DNA of 64,000 bases from Arthrobacter sp. 260 (GCF_013116745.1 NZ_JABFOE010000001.1:186001-250000), one strand, 5' to 3'. Shown: positions 1 through 8,975, counted from the stretch's first letter. Notes: generated by a model from the sequence alone, not told the origin. Translations and numbers: made by a program.

Positions 1-2
1 GC

Positions 3-1403
3 GGCCCGAATGGTTCGGACGGCGCATCCGATGCCTGGGCGGACTACGGCATGGCCTACGACGCCGCCACCTCGATTGCCGGCACACCGGACACGGCAGA
101 GCAACCGCTGGCCGGATCATTCAATCAGCTGCGGCAGTTGAAAGCAGCCAACCCGGGGTTGCGTGCGGTGATTTCGCTCGGCGGATGGACCTGGTCAAAG
201 AACTTCTCCCGCGCCGCAGCGACCGACGAATCCCGGAAAGCCCTCGTCAGCTCCTGCATTGACCTGTACATCAAGGGAAATCTCCCGGTTATCGAGGGCA
301 GGGGAGGGGACGGCGCCGCGGCTGGCCTGTTCGACGGCATCGACATTGACTGGGAGTGGCCGGGCACCGACAAGGGGCTCGAAGGGAACGGGGTGGACGC
401 CGAGAACGACGCCGAGAACTTCCGGCTGCTGCTGCAGGAGTTCCGGAAACAGCTCGACGCCTACGCCTCGACCACCGGCGCCTCCTACTCCCTGAGCGCC
501 TTCCTGCCCGCAAATCCAGTGGTAATCGAAGCCGGCGGTTGGAATGACCCAGCACTGTTCGAGTACCTCGACTTTGGAAACATCCAGGGCTACGACCTCT
601 GGGGGACCTGGGAGCCGGGTCTGACGGGACACCAGGCGAACCTCTTCGACGACCCGGACGATCCACGGGAGGACGGTGAACGTTTCTCAGTGGACCGGAC
701 CGTGAGCGCTTATCTCGACGCCGGAATCGATCCCGCCCAGTTGGGTCTTGGCCTCGCAGCGTTCGGCAGGGGCTGGGTGGGCGCTGACTCCGCCGATCCC
801 TGGGGTGCAGCTACCGGCGCGGCACCGGGTGGCGAGGAGCCCGGCCTCGAGGACTACGACGAACTGCTTGAAGTGGGCGAGGAGTTCACCGACTCGACCC
901 TGGGTACGGCCTGGCGGTTCGACGGCGACCAGTGGTGGAGTTACGACAACCCCGAAACCGTGCGGCTCAAGAGTGACTACATCCTGGAGCGGGGGCTTGG
1001 CGGTGGAATGTGGTGGGACCTGGCAGGCAACCGGGACGGTTCGCTCTTCGCGGTGCTGTCCGATGAACTGCTTAATGCTCCCGGTGGCCCAGCCCGTGAC
1101 CGGGTAATGCCCGAGCCAACAGCGCAGCCACCCAGTCCGACGTCCACACTCGGCACGCCGACGGAGGCCCAGGATCAGGCGGCCCAGGGCGCGCCGGCGC
1201 CGGGCACAGAACCGGACTCCGCCCCTTCGCTGTCGGCAGATGAGGCCTCAGACCTTCCACCCGTACCGTGGGACGAAAACGAGGTCTACACCGAGGGCCG
1301 ACGCGTGGTCTTCGAGGACAGGGTGTACCGGACCCAGTGGTGGACACAGGGCGATGTTCCTGGCGCTGAGCAATGGGGCCCGTGGCGGCAATCGGGCGAC
1401 TGA
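3..1403 (+). CDS. Secreted-type GH18 chitinase with C-terminal chitin-binding domain (5' end cut by window)
   Basis: Family 18 glycoside hydrolase that should cleave beta-1,4 bonds of chitin outside the cell. The frame is open from base 3, so the true start and any signal peptide lie outside the window; the first ATG at 51 is internal. Visible motifs are the SLGGW substrate-binding strand and the catalytic DGIDIDWEWP motif (DxxDxDxE), whose acid Glu codon is 354-356. A Pro/Thr/Ala-rich linker (about 1090-1240) leads to a final ~48-residue aromatic-rich module (WDENEVYTEGRRVVF...YRTQWWTQGDVP) typical of chitin-binding type 3 (CBM5/12). The next gene is an Opp-type binding protein, which suggests uptake of the products. 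The family assignment is firm; endo versus exo action cannot be told. Confidence 0.93.
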   Translation, partial: GPNGSDGASDAWADYGMAYDAATSIAGTPDTAEQPLAGSFNQLRQLKAANPGLRAVISLGGWTWSKNFSRAAATDESRKALVSSCIDLYIKGNLPVIEGRGGDGAAAGLFDGIDIDWEWPGTDKGLEGNGVDAENDAENFRLLLQEFRKQLDAYASTTGASYSLSAFLPANPVVIEAGGWNDPALFEYLDFGNIQGYDLWGTWEPGLTGHQANLFDDPDDPREDGERFSVDRTVSAYLDAGIDPAQLGLGLAAFGRGWVGADSADPWGAATGAAPGGEEPGLEDYDELLEVGEEFTDSTLGTAWRFDGDQWWSYDNPETVRLKSDYILERGLGGGMWWDLAGNRDGSLFAVLSDELLNAPGGPARDRVMPEPTAQPPSPTSTLGTPTEAQDQAAQGAPAPGTEPDSAPSLSADEASDLPPVPWDENEVYTEGRRVVFEDRVYRTQWWTQGDVPGAEQWGPWRQSGD

Positions 1404-1742
1404 ACGGCTCCCGGGCATCCCTTATATAGGGGTGTCCCAGGGATGAGTTGAATGAGACCTTATATAAGGGATGAATTAGCCCTGTTGTGATTGAACTGAA
1501 CCGCCCTCAAGCACCTTCGCGCACCTGAGGGAAACAACTGGGAATCAGCTGTGTGATCGCTGGAAATAAATTTGGTTGCATCTCGGTAACAACCCGGTTG
1601 CGATGAGGGTTAAGACACCTGACGGCAACAATTAGCACTTAGGCTTCTAGTCATGTGAGGCACGCCACTCCTCTCGAGGGGGCGTGTCAGCTCTTTGTAA
1701 AACCACATTGAGCTATTTCCAGAACATGAAATAGGAGGCGGA
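1404..1742. other. Intergenic region between chitinase and Opp importer
   Basis: 339 bp without a credible gene. It starts with the TATA-rich inverted repeat listed separately and then runs A/T-rich relative to its surroundings, with no long open frame. The binding-protein promoter should lie in the second half (about 1560-1700). A GGAGG ribosome-binding site ends 7 bases before the ATG at 1743. Confidence 0.6.
1416..1473. repeat. 13-bp perfect inverted repeat with TATATA cores (operator pair or terminator)
   Basis: The left arm CATCCCTTATATA (1416-1428) is matched exactly by the right arm TATATAAGGGATG (1461-1473), 32 bases apart. The right arm also contains a 12-bp palindrome, CCTTATATAAGG (1458-1469). 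It lies 12 bases after the chitinase stop codon. It could form a long-looped hairpin or be two binding sites about 45 bp apart (roughly four helix turns). The A/T-rich core is unusual for this genome. Confidence 0.5.
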
Positions 1743-3521
1743 ATGCGTTTCGGACGTACTTCCAAAGCTGTGGGAGTCGCGGCAATCGCTGCACTTGCAC
1801 TCAGCGCCTGCGCCAGCACAGACAGCGGCGAAGGCAATTCTGACCCAGACGCGAGCGGTGACACCGGCGCCTCAAGTGGCGGCGTAGTCAGCGTTGCCGA
1901 GGTAAACCCGTTTACCTCGTTCAACTCAGACAGCGCCACAGGCAATGTGGACATCAACGGCAAGGTCAGCTACCTGACCAAGTCGGGGTTCAACTACATC
2001 AACGACCAGCTTGAGGTTGTTCCCAGGGAAGAGTTCGGATCCTACGAGGTCGTCTCCGAGGATCCCCTGACGGTCACCTACACAGTGAACGAGGGTGTTG
2101 CCTGGTCCGACGGCGAGCCCATCGACGGTGGGGACCTCCTGTTCTCCTGGGCCGTCAGCTCCGGCTACTTCGATGATGCAGACGCCGAAGCGGAAACCGG
2201 CACCACGTACTTCGCTGCGGCGAGCACCGCTGGTCTGGATCTGTCCCTCCTCCCCGAACTGGGTGAAGATGGCCGTTCAATTACCATCGAATACACCGAG
2301 CCCTACGCTGACTGGGAAATCGCCTACGGCGTGATTGACACCCCAGCCCACGTGGTTGCCACCCAGGCCGGTCTGGCCGACGAAGATGCCCTGATCGAAC
2401 TCATCCAGAACACCCCTGAGGGTGACCCGGAGGATCCCCAGGAGCGTCCCGAACTGCAGTCCGTTGCCGATGTCTGGAACACAGCGTTCGACACCACCAC
2501 CCTGCCTGACGATCCAGCCATGTACCTGTCCAGCGGACCGTACATCGTTGACGCAATGGTTCCCGACCAGTCGATGACCCTCGTCAAGAACGAGGACTAC
2601 AACTGGGGCCCCGAGACCCAGCTCGACGAAATCACCATCCGCTACATCGGCGACGCTACTGCCCAGGTCCAGGGCCTGCAGAACGGCGACGTCGACGTCA
2701 TCCAGCCACAGGCATCCGCCGACACGCTGGCGTCACTCGAAGCCCTTGACGGCGTCAACATCTTCGAAGGCGACGAGCTCTCCTTCGACCACCTTGACCT
2801 CAACTACAGCGGTGTCTTCGAAGACGAGAACGTTCGCAAGGCGTTCATGATGACGATCCCACGCGACGCCATCGTTGAATCAACCATCCGTCAGCTCGAC
2901 CCCGAGGCTGATCACAGGGATTCACACATCTTCGACGTCGGCACCCCCGGCTACGAAGCTGCGACTCCCGTAAACGGCTCGGAAATGTACGACGAGGTTG
3001 ACATCGAAGGCGCCACCGAACTGCTCGACGGTGCTACTCCTGAGGTCCGCATCATGTACAGCGTTGACAACCCCAACCGCGTTGACGCCTACACCCTCAT
3101 CGCTGAAAGCGCCGAGCAGGCAGGCTTCGTGGTTGTCGATGGCGGTCTCCCCGGCAACGAGTGGGGCGCAGCCCTTGGTACCGGCACCTACGACGCAGTC
3201 ATCTTCGGCTGGGTCAGCACCGGCGTCGGCGTCACCGGCGTTCCGCAGCTCTACGGCTGTGGTTCGGCATCCAACTTCAGCGGATTCTGCGATGAGGAAG
3301 CTCAGGCCGCTATGGACGAGCTGATCGTCACCACCGATGAAGCCGAGCAGCAGGAACTCCAGACCATCGTCGACACCCGTCTGTTCGACACCGGTTACGG
3401 CCTGCCACTGTTCCAGTCGATCGGCATCAACGCCGCCAGCGACTCCATCGAAGGCGTCGGCTTCAGCCCGACCCAAGAAGGAATCTGGTGGAACTTCTGG
3501 GAATGGACAGTCGCTGAGTAA
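1743..3521 (+). CDS. ABC importer substrate-binding lipoprotein, family 5 (Opp/Dpp type)
   Basis: Captures a peptide or oligosaccharide outside the membrane and hands it to the permeases encoded downstream. The 592-residue product has a lipoprotein signal peptide with lipobox LSAC and lipidation Cys23, then an acidic linker and an SBP_bac_5 fold (VNEGVAWSDGEPIDGGDLLFSW is the characteristic stretch). The start is fixed by a strong GGAGG site. A hairpin terminator follows the gene and probably limits permease expression relative to the binding protein. Family-5 proteins bind di/oligopeptides, nickel, or cello- and chito-oligosaccharides; the upstream chitinase makes chito-oligosaccharides a real possibility, but the ligand cannot be read from sequence. 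Confidence 0.9.
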   Translation: MRFGRTSKAVGVAAIAALALSACASTDSGEGNSDPDASGDTGASSGGVVSVAEVNPFTSFNSDSATGNVDINGKVSYLTKSGFNYINDQLEVVPREEFGSYEVVSEDPLTVTYTVNEGVAWSDGEPIDGGDLLFSWAVSSGYFDDADAEAETGTTYFAAASTAGLDLSLLPELGEDGRSITIEYTEPYADWEIAYGVIDTPAHVVATQAGLADEDALIELIQNTPEGDPEDPQERPELQSVADVWNTAFDTTTLPDDPAMYLSSGPYIVDAMVPDQSMTLVKNEDYNWGPETQLDEITIRYIGDATAQVQGLQNGDVDVIQPQASADTLASLEALDGVNIFEGDELSFDHLDLNYSGVFEDENVRKAFMMTIPRDAIVESTIRQLDPEADHRDSHIFDVGTPGYEAATPVNGSEMYDEVDIEGATELLDGATPEVRIMYSVDNPNRVDAYTLIAESAEQAGFVVVDGGLPGNEWGAALGTGTYDAVIFGWVSTGVGVTGVPQLYGCGSASNFSGFCDEEAQAAMDELIVTTDEAEQQELQTIVDTRLFDTGYGLPLFQSIGINAASDSIEGVGFSPTQEGIWWNFWEWTVAE

Positions 3522-3556
3522 CTCGGCCACACCCACGACCTAATGTGCTAGATCCG

Positions 3557-3592
3557 AAAGCGCTGGGGCCGGACCACTGGCCCCAGCGCTTT
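3557..3592 (+). terminator. Hairpin terminator/attenuator after binding-protein gene
   Basis: A perfect 14-bp stem (AAAGCGCTGGGGCC, 8-base loop, GGCCCCAGCGCTTT) is followed by TC. It sits between the binding-protein gene and its permease, so it probably allows partial read-through. Confidence 0.8.
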
Positions 3593-3732
3593 TCTAGTGC
3601 CTGAAGTACCCCGAAGTCGTGCCGAGGTAAGCGATTGGGATCTCCCAAATATCGGCTACCTGTTAGGTGCATTACACTTTTGCCACAACGCCGGGTGATC
3701 CCCGGAACCTTAACATTGAGGTTATAAACACT

Positions 3733-5274
3733 ATGGTGACCTACATCGTCCGGCGCTTAGTTGCCGCCGTGCTCATCCTGCTGGGCGCATCCTTCATCGT
3801 TTACATGCTGACCGCAGCATCAGGCGATCCGTTGGCCGACCTGCGCGAGAGTAACGTCCCCAACCGGGACACACTCATCCAGCTGCGGACAGACCTCCTG
3901 AGTCTGGACGTCCCCGCCCCTATCCGGTACTTCGAATGGCTGGGTGGCGCAGCGAGTTGCCTCATCCCCTTCGCCGCGACCTGTGACCTCGGCAGCAGCA
4001 TCGCCGGTATTGAAGTAACCCAATTGCTCGCACGGGCGATGGGCCAGACCATCCTCCTGGTCACCGGCGCCACCGTACTGGCGATCCTCATCGGTATCTC
4101 GCTGGGCATCATCACCGCCCTCCGGCAGTACAGTGGCCTGGACTACGGCGTGACCTTCATGGCCTTCCTCTTCTTCTCCCTCCCTATCTTCTGGGTGGCG
4201 GTCCTGCTGAAGGAATACGGGGCCATCGGTTTCAATACGTTCCTTGCCGATCCCAATATTTCCCTCACCGCCATCGTCATTACCAGCTTGGTGAGTGCGT
4301 TCATCTGGTATCTGGTGGCACGTGGAACCCTGAAGAAGCGGCTGATCGCAGCCGCCGCCGGGTTCGCGTTCGCAGCTGCCATCCTCTTCTTCCTTGACAT
4401 CACCCAGTGGTTCAGCTCCCCAGGCTTCGGCCCAGTGGTGATTGCCATTGCCGGCGTCGGTATCGCCTACGGCATTACCCTCCTGACCGCAGGGCTCAAG
4501 AACCGCAAGGCCCTGTACTCGGCGCTGATCACCGTCGGAATAGGCCTCATCGCCTACTTTGCAGTCCAGCCGCTCCTGGATCTGGCCACCCCACTGATGA
4601 TCGTCATTCTGGCCATCGTTACTGTGCTGGTCGGTGTGGCAGTCGGCTACTTCATGGGCGGCTATGACCGGCGTCAGAGCATGAACGCAGCCGGGCTGAC
4701 AGCGTTCCTCATGGGATTCACTATCCTGCTCGACCGCTTCATGCAGTCCTGGCCGCTGTACTCGGACAACAACCGGATCCGTGGCAGGCCAATCGCCACC
4801 CTCGGTTCGTCTACTCCCAACCTTGACGGCGACTTCTGGATCATGGGTATCGACACGTTCACCCACCTGCTGCTTCCGACCATCGCCCTCATGCTGATCT
4901 CCCTGGCTGGCTACAGCCGCTACTCCCGCGCCTCAATGCTGGAAATTATGAATCAGGACTACATCCGCACCGCCCGGGCCAAGGGCCTGGGGGAGCGCAC
5001 AGTGGTCATGCGGCACGCCTTCCGCAACGCACTCATCCCGCTGGCCACCCTTGTAGCGTTCGATATCGGCGGCCTGATTGGCGGCGCCATCATCACCGAG
5101 CAAGTCTTTGCCTTCAGCGGTATGGGCCAACTCTTTATTGGTGCTCTAGGGCGCGTTGATCCGAATCCCATCATGGGAGTCTTCCTGATTACCGGCATCC
5201 TGGCCCTCGTCTTCAACCTCGTTGCAGACCTGGTCTACTCGGTACTTGACCCACGAGTGAGGGTAAAAGCATGA
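3733..5274 (+). CDS. Opp/Dpp-type ABC permease (DppB-like) with a large extra membrane insert
   Basis: Inner-membrane subunit of the importer. Start chosen at ATG 3733 (VTYIVRRLVAAVLILLG begins the first helix); an ATG at 3667 would add 22 atypical residues. The 513-residue product is far longer than the usual 305-340. The N-terminal helix, the extracytoplasmic loop and the helices around 105-160 (ending FFSLPIFWVAVLL) are canonical. Residues about 172-335 are an added, very hydrophobic stretch with roughly five extra helices and a basic loop (KNRK, YDRRQ). The family pattern then resumes, including the EAA coupling loop (DYIRTARAKGLGERTVVMRHAFRNA, about 409-432). It overlaps the next permease by 4 bases. 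Confidence 0.9.
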   Translation: MVTYIVRRLVAAVLILLGASFIVYMLTAASGDPLADLRESNVPNRDTLIQLRTDLLSLDVPAPIRYFEWLGGAASCLIPFAATCDLGSSIAGIEVTQLLARAMGQTILLVTGATVLAILIGISLGIITALRQYSGLDYGVTFMAFLFFSLPIFWVAVLLKEYGAIGFNTFLADPNISLTAIVITSLVSAFIWYLVARGTLKKRLIAAAAGFAFAAAILFFLDITQWFSSPGFGPVVIAIAGVGIAYGITLLTAGLKNRKALYSALITVGIGLIAYFAVQPLLDLATPLMIVILAIVTVLVGVAVGYFMGGYDRRQSMNAAGLTAFLMGFTILLDRFMQSWPLYSDNNRIRGRPIATLGSSTPNLDGDFWIMGIDTFTHLLLPTIALMLISLAGYSRYSRASMLEIMNQDYIRTARAKGLGERTVVMRHAFRNALIPLATLVAFDIGGLIGGAIITEQVFAFSGMGQLFIGALGRVDPNPIMGVFLITGILALVFNLVADLVYSVLDPRVRVKA

Positions 5275-6320
5275 GCACGAGAGCAGAGAACAAGAAAAAG
5301 CGGACCCCGGCGAAGGACGACTCGATCGGCCTGAGTCAGGGTCAGATTGTCCGGAAACGGTTCTTCGGCAACTCCGCAGCCGTCGTCAGTATGGTCGTCT
5401 TTGTCTTCGTGGTCCTCATGGCCTTCACCTCGATCGGGTACGCAGGAATTCCGGGCTGGTGGAAGTGGAACTACGTTCAGACACTGCCGTTGGCTACCCC
5501 CAACGGCGCGCCCACCTGGGTCCTGCCGTTCGACTTCGGCGATCACCCCTTCGGACAGGACCGCGTCGGTCGCGACCTGTTCGCGATGACCATGCGGGGT
5601 ACCCAGTTGTCCCTGATCATCATGTTTATCATCGGGATCCTTGGAGGCATCCTCGGGGTCATCATCGGTGGAGTCTCCGGCTACTTCCGCGGCTGGGTCG
5701 AATCCGTGCTGATGCGCTTCACTGACGTCATCATCGTTATCCCGCTGATCATCCTGGCCGCCGTCCTGGGCAGCGTGGGCAACAACCTCACCGGGAACGG
5801 TACGTTCCTGCGGACCATTATGGGCGGCAGCGCTGGAGTGATTCTGCTGGGCGTCTTCGTGGGACTCATCATCTGGACCGGCCTTGCTCGACTGGTCCGC
5901 GGCGAATTCCTCTCCCTAAGGGAGCGCGAATTCGTCGACGCGGCCCGGATCGCCGGTGCGTCCGATACGCGCATCATCTTCAAGCACATCCTGCCCAATG
6001 CGGTCGGAGTCATCATCGTCAACACCACGCTGGTGATGGCTTCGGCTATCCTGCTTGAATCCGCGCTGTCCTTCCTGGGCCTCGGCGTACGGGCTCCTGA
6101 CATCTCGCTGGGCAGCCTGATCAGCGACAACCAGCAGGCGTTCAACACCCGCCCCTGGCTGTTCTGGTGGCCGGGTCTCTTTATCATCCTGATCTGCCTG
6201 TCGATCAACTTCATCGGTGATGGACTTCGCGATGCGTTCGATCCCCGGCAGAAGAAGTTCAATGCCAAGAAGGCAGTGCACTCAGGCGACATTTCCGATC
6301 CCAGCCGTCCCGAGGCCTAA
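5271..6320 (+). CDS. Opp/Dpp-type ABC permease (DppC-like)
   Basis: Second membrane subunit of the importer, translationally coupled to the first through an ATGA overlap. The 349 residues show a charged cytoplasmic N-terminus, a first helix near 40-60, the DppC-typical HPFGQDRVGRDLFAMTMRGTQ segment, and the EAA loop (REFVDAARIAGASDTRIIFKHILPNA) before the last helices and the ALSFLGLGV motif. The C-terminal tail is basic. The ATPase expected next is not adjacent: an opposite-strand gene intervenes. Confidence 0.93.
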   Translation: MSTRAENKKKRTPAKDDSIGLSQGQIVRKRFFGNSAAVVSMVVFVFVVLMAFTSIGYAGIPGWWKWNYVQTLPLATPNGAPTWVLPFDFGDHPFGQDRVGRDLFAMTMRGTQLSLIIMFIIGILGGILGVIIGGVSGYFRGWVESVLMRFTDVIIVIPLIILAAVLGSVGNNLTGNGTFLRTIMGGSAGVILLGVFVGLIIWTGLARLVRGEFLSLREREFVDAARIAGASDTRIIFKHILPNAVGVIIVNTTLVMASAILLESALSFLGLGVRAPDISLGSLISDNQQAFNTRPWLFWWPGLFIILICLSINFIGDGLRDAFDPRQKKFNAKKAVHSGDISDPSRPEA

Positions 6321-6342
6321 GGTGCCCGGACGCAGGGTTCAC

Positions 6343-6384
6343 CCGGTGGGTGCGGCAGCGGCACAATTGCGCCGTACCCACCGG
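6343..6384. terminator. Possible bidirectional terminator between convergent genes
   Basis: A 9-bp stem (CCGGTGGGT / ACCCACCGG) with a G/C-rich inner pairing lies exactly between two convergent stop codons. It has no clear T-tract. Confidence 0.45.
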
Positions 6385-7020
6385 TTACACCAGGGAGAAA
6401 GCGATCACATTGGCGGCGATCAGCGCAATAGCGCACCCGATCGCAATCCAGTGGAAGCGGGACGTGGCAACTGTTGTGTCAGTGGCGTCGGCGTCAACCA
6501 GGCCGCCGTCGACCAGCGTCGCCCAATGGGTGCGCACCAGGAAGGCTGCCGCTCCCGAATCCGTGTTCTTCAGGTCTCCCGGCCGAATCGATTGGGCCGG
6601 ACCGTAAGTGGATTCGGGGAGTCCCTGAACGTGCTCGGGCTTGCCCCGGTGGGTACCCCAGACACCGGGCGCTGGCGCCGCCCACGCGGTATGGCTGCCA
6701 CGGGGAGTGACCAGGGTCAGGGCGAACTTTGTGTCGACATGGATGAGCGCCGCCCACGGCACCGAGATGGATCTCAGCGGGTTATTGAGCGTGACCGCAT
6801 CGTCGGCGACGACTACCGACGGATACCAGAACAGCAACCAGCCGAAGTAGGCCAGGGCGAGCAGGGGCCACGCGGACACCAGGCCCTCGACGCCGTCGCT
6901 GACAACGGACAGCACAATGCCAATCCCCGCCAGCACCCAGGTCAGGGACGCAAACCACTTGCCGAACCGGGGTTTGAACACAACGGGGCTGGCGACATCA
7001 CTCGGGCTACTCATACCCAT
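6385..7020 (-). CDS. PH-domain-like membrane protein of unknown function
   Basis: A 211-residue product with two N-terminal helices (about 25-65, ending in FGWLLFWYPSVVVAD), a soluble beta-rich middle (SVVVADDAVTLNNPLRSISVPWAALIHVDTKFALTLVTPRG) resembling the bacterial PH (bPH_6) domain, and one C-terminal helix (WIAIGCAIALIAANVIAF). This layout is common in actinobacteria and its role is unknown. Start: ATG 7020, or ATG 7014 two codons in (MSSPSD). The gene is inserted, in the opposite direction, between the permeases and the ATPase of the importer, and is divergent from the ATPase by only 74 bp. Confidence 0.75.
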   Translation of the reverse strand: MGMSSPSDVASPVVFKPRFGKWFASLTWVLAGIGIVLSVVSDGVEGLVSAWPLLALAYFGWLLFWYPSVVVADDAVTLNNPLRSISVPWAALIHVDTKFALTLVTPRGSHTAWAAPAPGVWGTHRGKPEHVQGLPESTYGPAQSIRPGDLKNTDSGAAAFLVRTHWATLVDGGLVDADATDTTVATSRFHWIAIGCAIALIAANVIAFSLV

Positions 7021-7094
7021 ATAGTTTCAGGATTCCGGGCCAGGCCACTAATCACCAGAATGTGGCAGGCCACGGGCGGAAGGAAAGCAGAATC

Positions 7095-8918
7095 ATGACC
7101 GACGGCGTCATCATCAACTCGGACTCAGGGCAGACCCCACGCAGCGACGTGCCGGTGCTGGAGGTTAAGGGCCTCAGCGTTGACTACGGTGTGGACAAGG
7201 TCTGGGTGCCCGCTGCCATTGACCTCAACTACGAGGTCAGGGCCGGTGAGGTATTGGCAATCGTCGGTGAATCGGGTTCCGGCAAGAGCGCCAGCTCGAT
7301 GTCCCTGCTGGGGCTGCTGCCCGAGAACAGCCGTACCTCCGGCAGCGTCAAGCTCAATGGCAAGGAAATCCTCGGCCTGACGGGGAGCAAACTTCGCCAG
7401 ATCCGCGGCCGCGACGTCGCAGTGATCTTCCAGGAGCCGATGACGGCCATGAACCCGGTCTACACGATCGGTTTCCAGATCGTCGAGACCATCCGGTTGC
7501 ACAACGAGATTTCACCCGAAGAGGCGAAAGAGCGTGCCCTGAAGCTGCTGGACATGGTTGAACTGCCGGATCCGGACAAGGCCTTCAGGTCCTACCCGCA
7601 CCAGCTGTCCGGTGGGCAGCGGCAGCGCGCCATGATTGCCCAGTCGCTCTCGTGCGACCCGAAACTGCTGATCGCTGATGAGCCCACCACGGCTCTCGAC
7701 GTAACGGTCCAGGCGGAGATCCTCGATCTGATGCGCAACCTGCGCAGCAAGCTCAACAGCGCCATTGTGCTGATCACCCATGACATGGGGGTCGTTGCCG
7801 ACCTCTCCGACCACATTGTGGTGATGAGCAAAGGCAGGATCGTCGAGGCGGGCACCGCAGAGCAGATCTTCCACAACCCGCAGCACGAGTACACCCGCAA
7901 ACTCCTCGCGGCGGTGCCCCACCTCGGGCAGGGCGGAGATGGCACCGAGGAAGTCGACGTGACCGCTGCGCTGGCCGCCGCCACCCACGCCGAGTTGCGC
8001 GCGGTGGACCACGACGAGCTCATGCGCCGCGAGCGCGACAATCAGGCCAAGCTCGACGAGGCGGAACGCGCTGCTGACACCTCGCGGGGAGCAGCAGTCC
8101 TCAAGCTCACTGACGTAGCGATCGAGTACCCCAAACAGGGCCGGGTCCCTGCATTCCGCGCAGTGGAAGGGGCGAACCTCGCCATTTACCCGGGAGAGAT
8201 CCTCGGTCTGGTGGGGGAGTCGGGGTCCGGAAAGACCACGATCGGCCGTGCCGCGGTGGGCCTCCTGCCCGTTGCGGAAGGTTCCCTGACCGTCACGGGC
8301 AAGGAGATCTCCAACGCCAGCCGCAAGGAACTCTTCGAGTTGCGCCGCAACGTGGGGATGGTCTTCCAGGACCCTTCCTCCTCGCTGAACCCCCGCTTGC
8401 CCCTGGGTGAGAGCATCGGGGAGCCCATGTTCCTCGCGAAGGTAGCGAAGGGTGCTGACCTGCAGAAGCGGATCGAGACCCTCCTCGACCAGGTGGAACT
8501 GCCGCGTGCCTACCGCAACCGGTACCCCCATGAGCTGTCCGGCGGCCAGAAGCAGCGCGTAGGTATTGCACGGGCGCTGTCCCTGAAGCCCAAGCTGCTG
8601 GTCGCTGATGAGCCGACGTCGGCGCTCGACGTCTCGGTGCAGGCCACCGTGCTGGAGCTGCTGAAGAACCTGCAGCAGGAACTTGGTTTTGCCTGCCTGT
8701 TCGTCACCCACGACCTCGCCGTCGTCGACCTGATGTCCGACCGCATCTGCGTGATGCGGCGCGGCAAGATTGTGGAGCAGGGCACCCGGGACCAGATCCT
8801 TCGTCGGCCGCAGGATCCGTACACCCAGCGCCTGCTGGCAGCGGTGCCACTTCCCAACCCGGAGAAGCAACGCGAACGCCGCGAGCTGCGGGCGAAACTC
8901 CTGGCCTCAGCCGAGTAA
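7095..8918 (+). CDS. Fused double ATPase of an Opp/Dpp importer (DppD-DppF in one chain)
   Basis: Hydrolyses ATP to drive the importer. 607 residues carry two complete nucleotide-binding domains: the first with GESGSGKSASS, LSGGQRQRAMIAQSL and LLIADEPTTALD; the second with GESGSGKTTIG, LSGGQKQRVGIARAL and [12 protein letters not shown]. The C-terminal oligopeptide-transporter extension follows each. Start at ATG 7095, preceded by GGAAGGA; an ATG at 7062 is less likely. Being 774 bp past the permease stop and behind an opposite gene, it must have its own promoter in the 74-bp divergent gap. Confidence 0.95.
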   Translation: MTDGVIINSDSGQTPRSDVPVLEVKGLSVDYGVDKVWVPAAIDLNYEVRAGEVLAIVGESGSGKSASSMSLLGLLPENSRTSGSVKLNGKEILGLTGSKLRQIRGRDVAVIFQEPMTAMNPVYTIGFQIVETIRLHNEISPEEAKERALKLLDMVELPDPDKAFRSYPHQLSGGQRQRAMIAQSLSCDPKLLIADEPTTALDVTVQAEILDLMRNLRSKLNSAIVLITHDMGVVADLSDHIVVMSKGRIVEAGTAEQIFHNPQHEYTRKLLAAVPHLGQGGDGTEEVDVTAALAAATHAELRAVDHDELMRRERDNQAKLDEAERAADTSRGAAVLKLTDVAIEYPKQGRVPAFRAVEGANLAIYPGEILGLVGESGSGKTTIGRAAVGLLPVAEGSLTVTGKEISNASRKELFELRRNVGMVFQDPSSSLNPRLPLGESIGEPMFLAKVAKGADLQKRIETLLDQVELPRAYRNRYPHELSGGQKQRVGIARALSLKPKLLVADEPTSALDVSVQATVLELLKNLQQELGFACLFVTHDLAVVDLMSDRICVMRRGKIVEQGTRDQILRRPQDPYTQRLLAAVPLPNPEKQRERRELRAKLLASAE

Positions 8919-8940
8919 TCCACTCGAAATGCCGCTGACA

Positions 8941-8975
8941 ACGGCGGTCCATTCCCTACCGGAATGGACCGCCGT
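8941..8975 (+). terminator. Strong hairpin terminator
   Basis: A perfect 15-bp stem (ACGGCGGTCCATTCC / GGAATGGACCGCCGT) with a 5-base loop lies 22 bp after the ATPase stop codon. Confidence 0.85.

Noticed and set aside
3667..3732. ATG 3667 as start of the enlarged permease
   Set aside because: It would add 22 residues of non-family sequence; ATG 3733 begins exactly at the conserved first helix.
7512..8870. 452-codon minus-strand open frame opposite the fused ATPase
   Set aside because: Shadow of the ABC ATPase; the product has no recognisable domain and the plus strand is certain.
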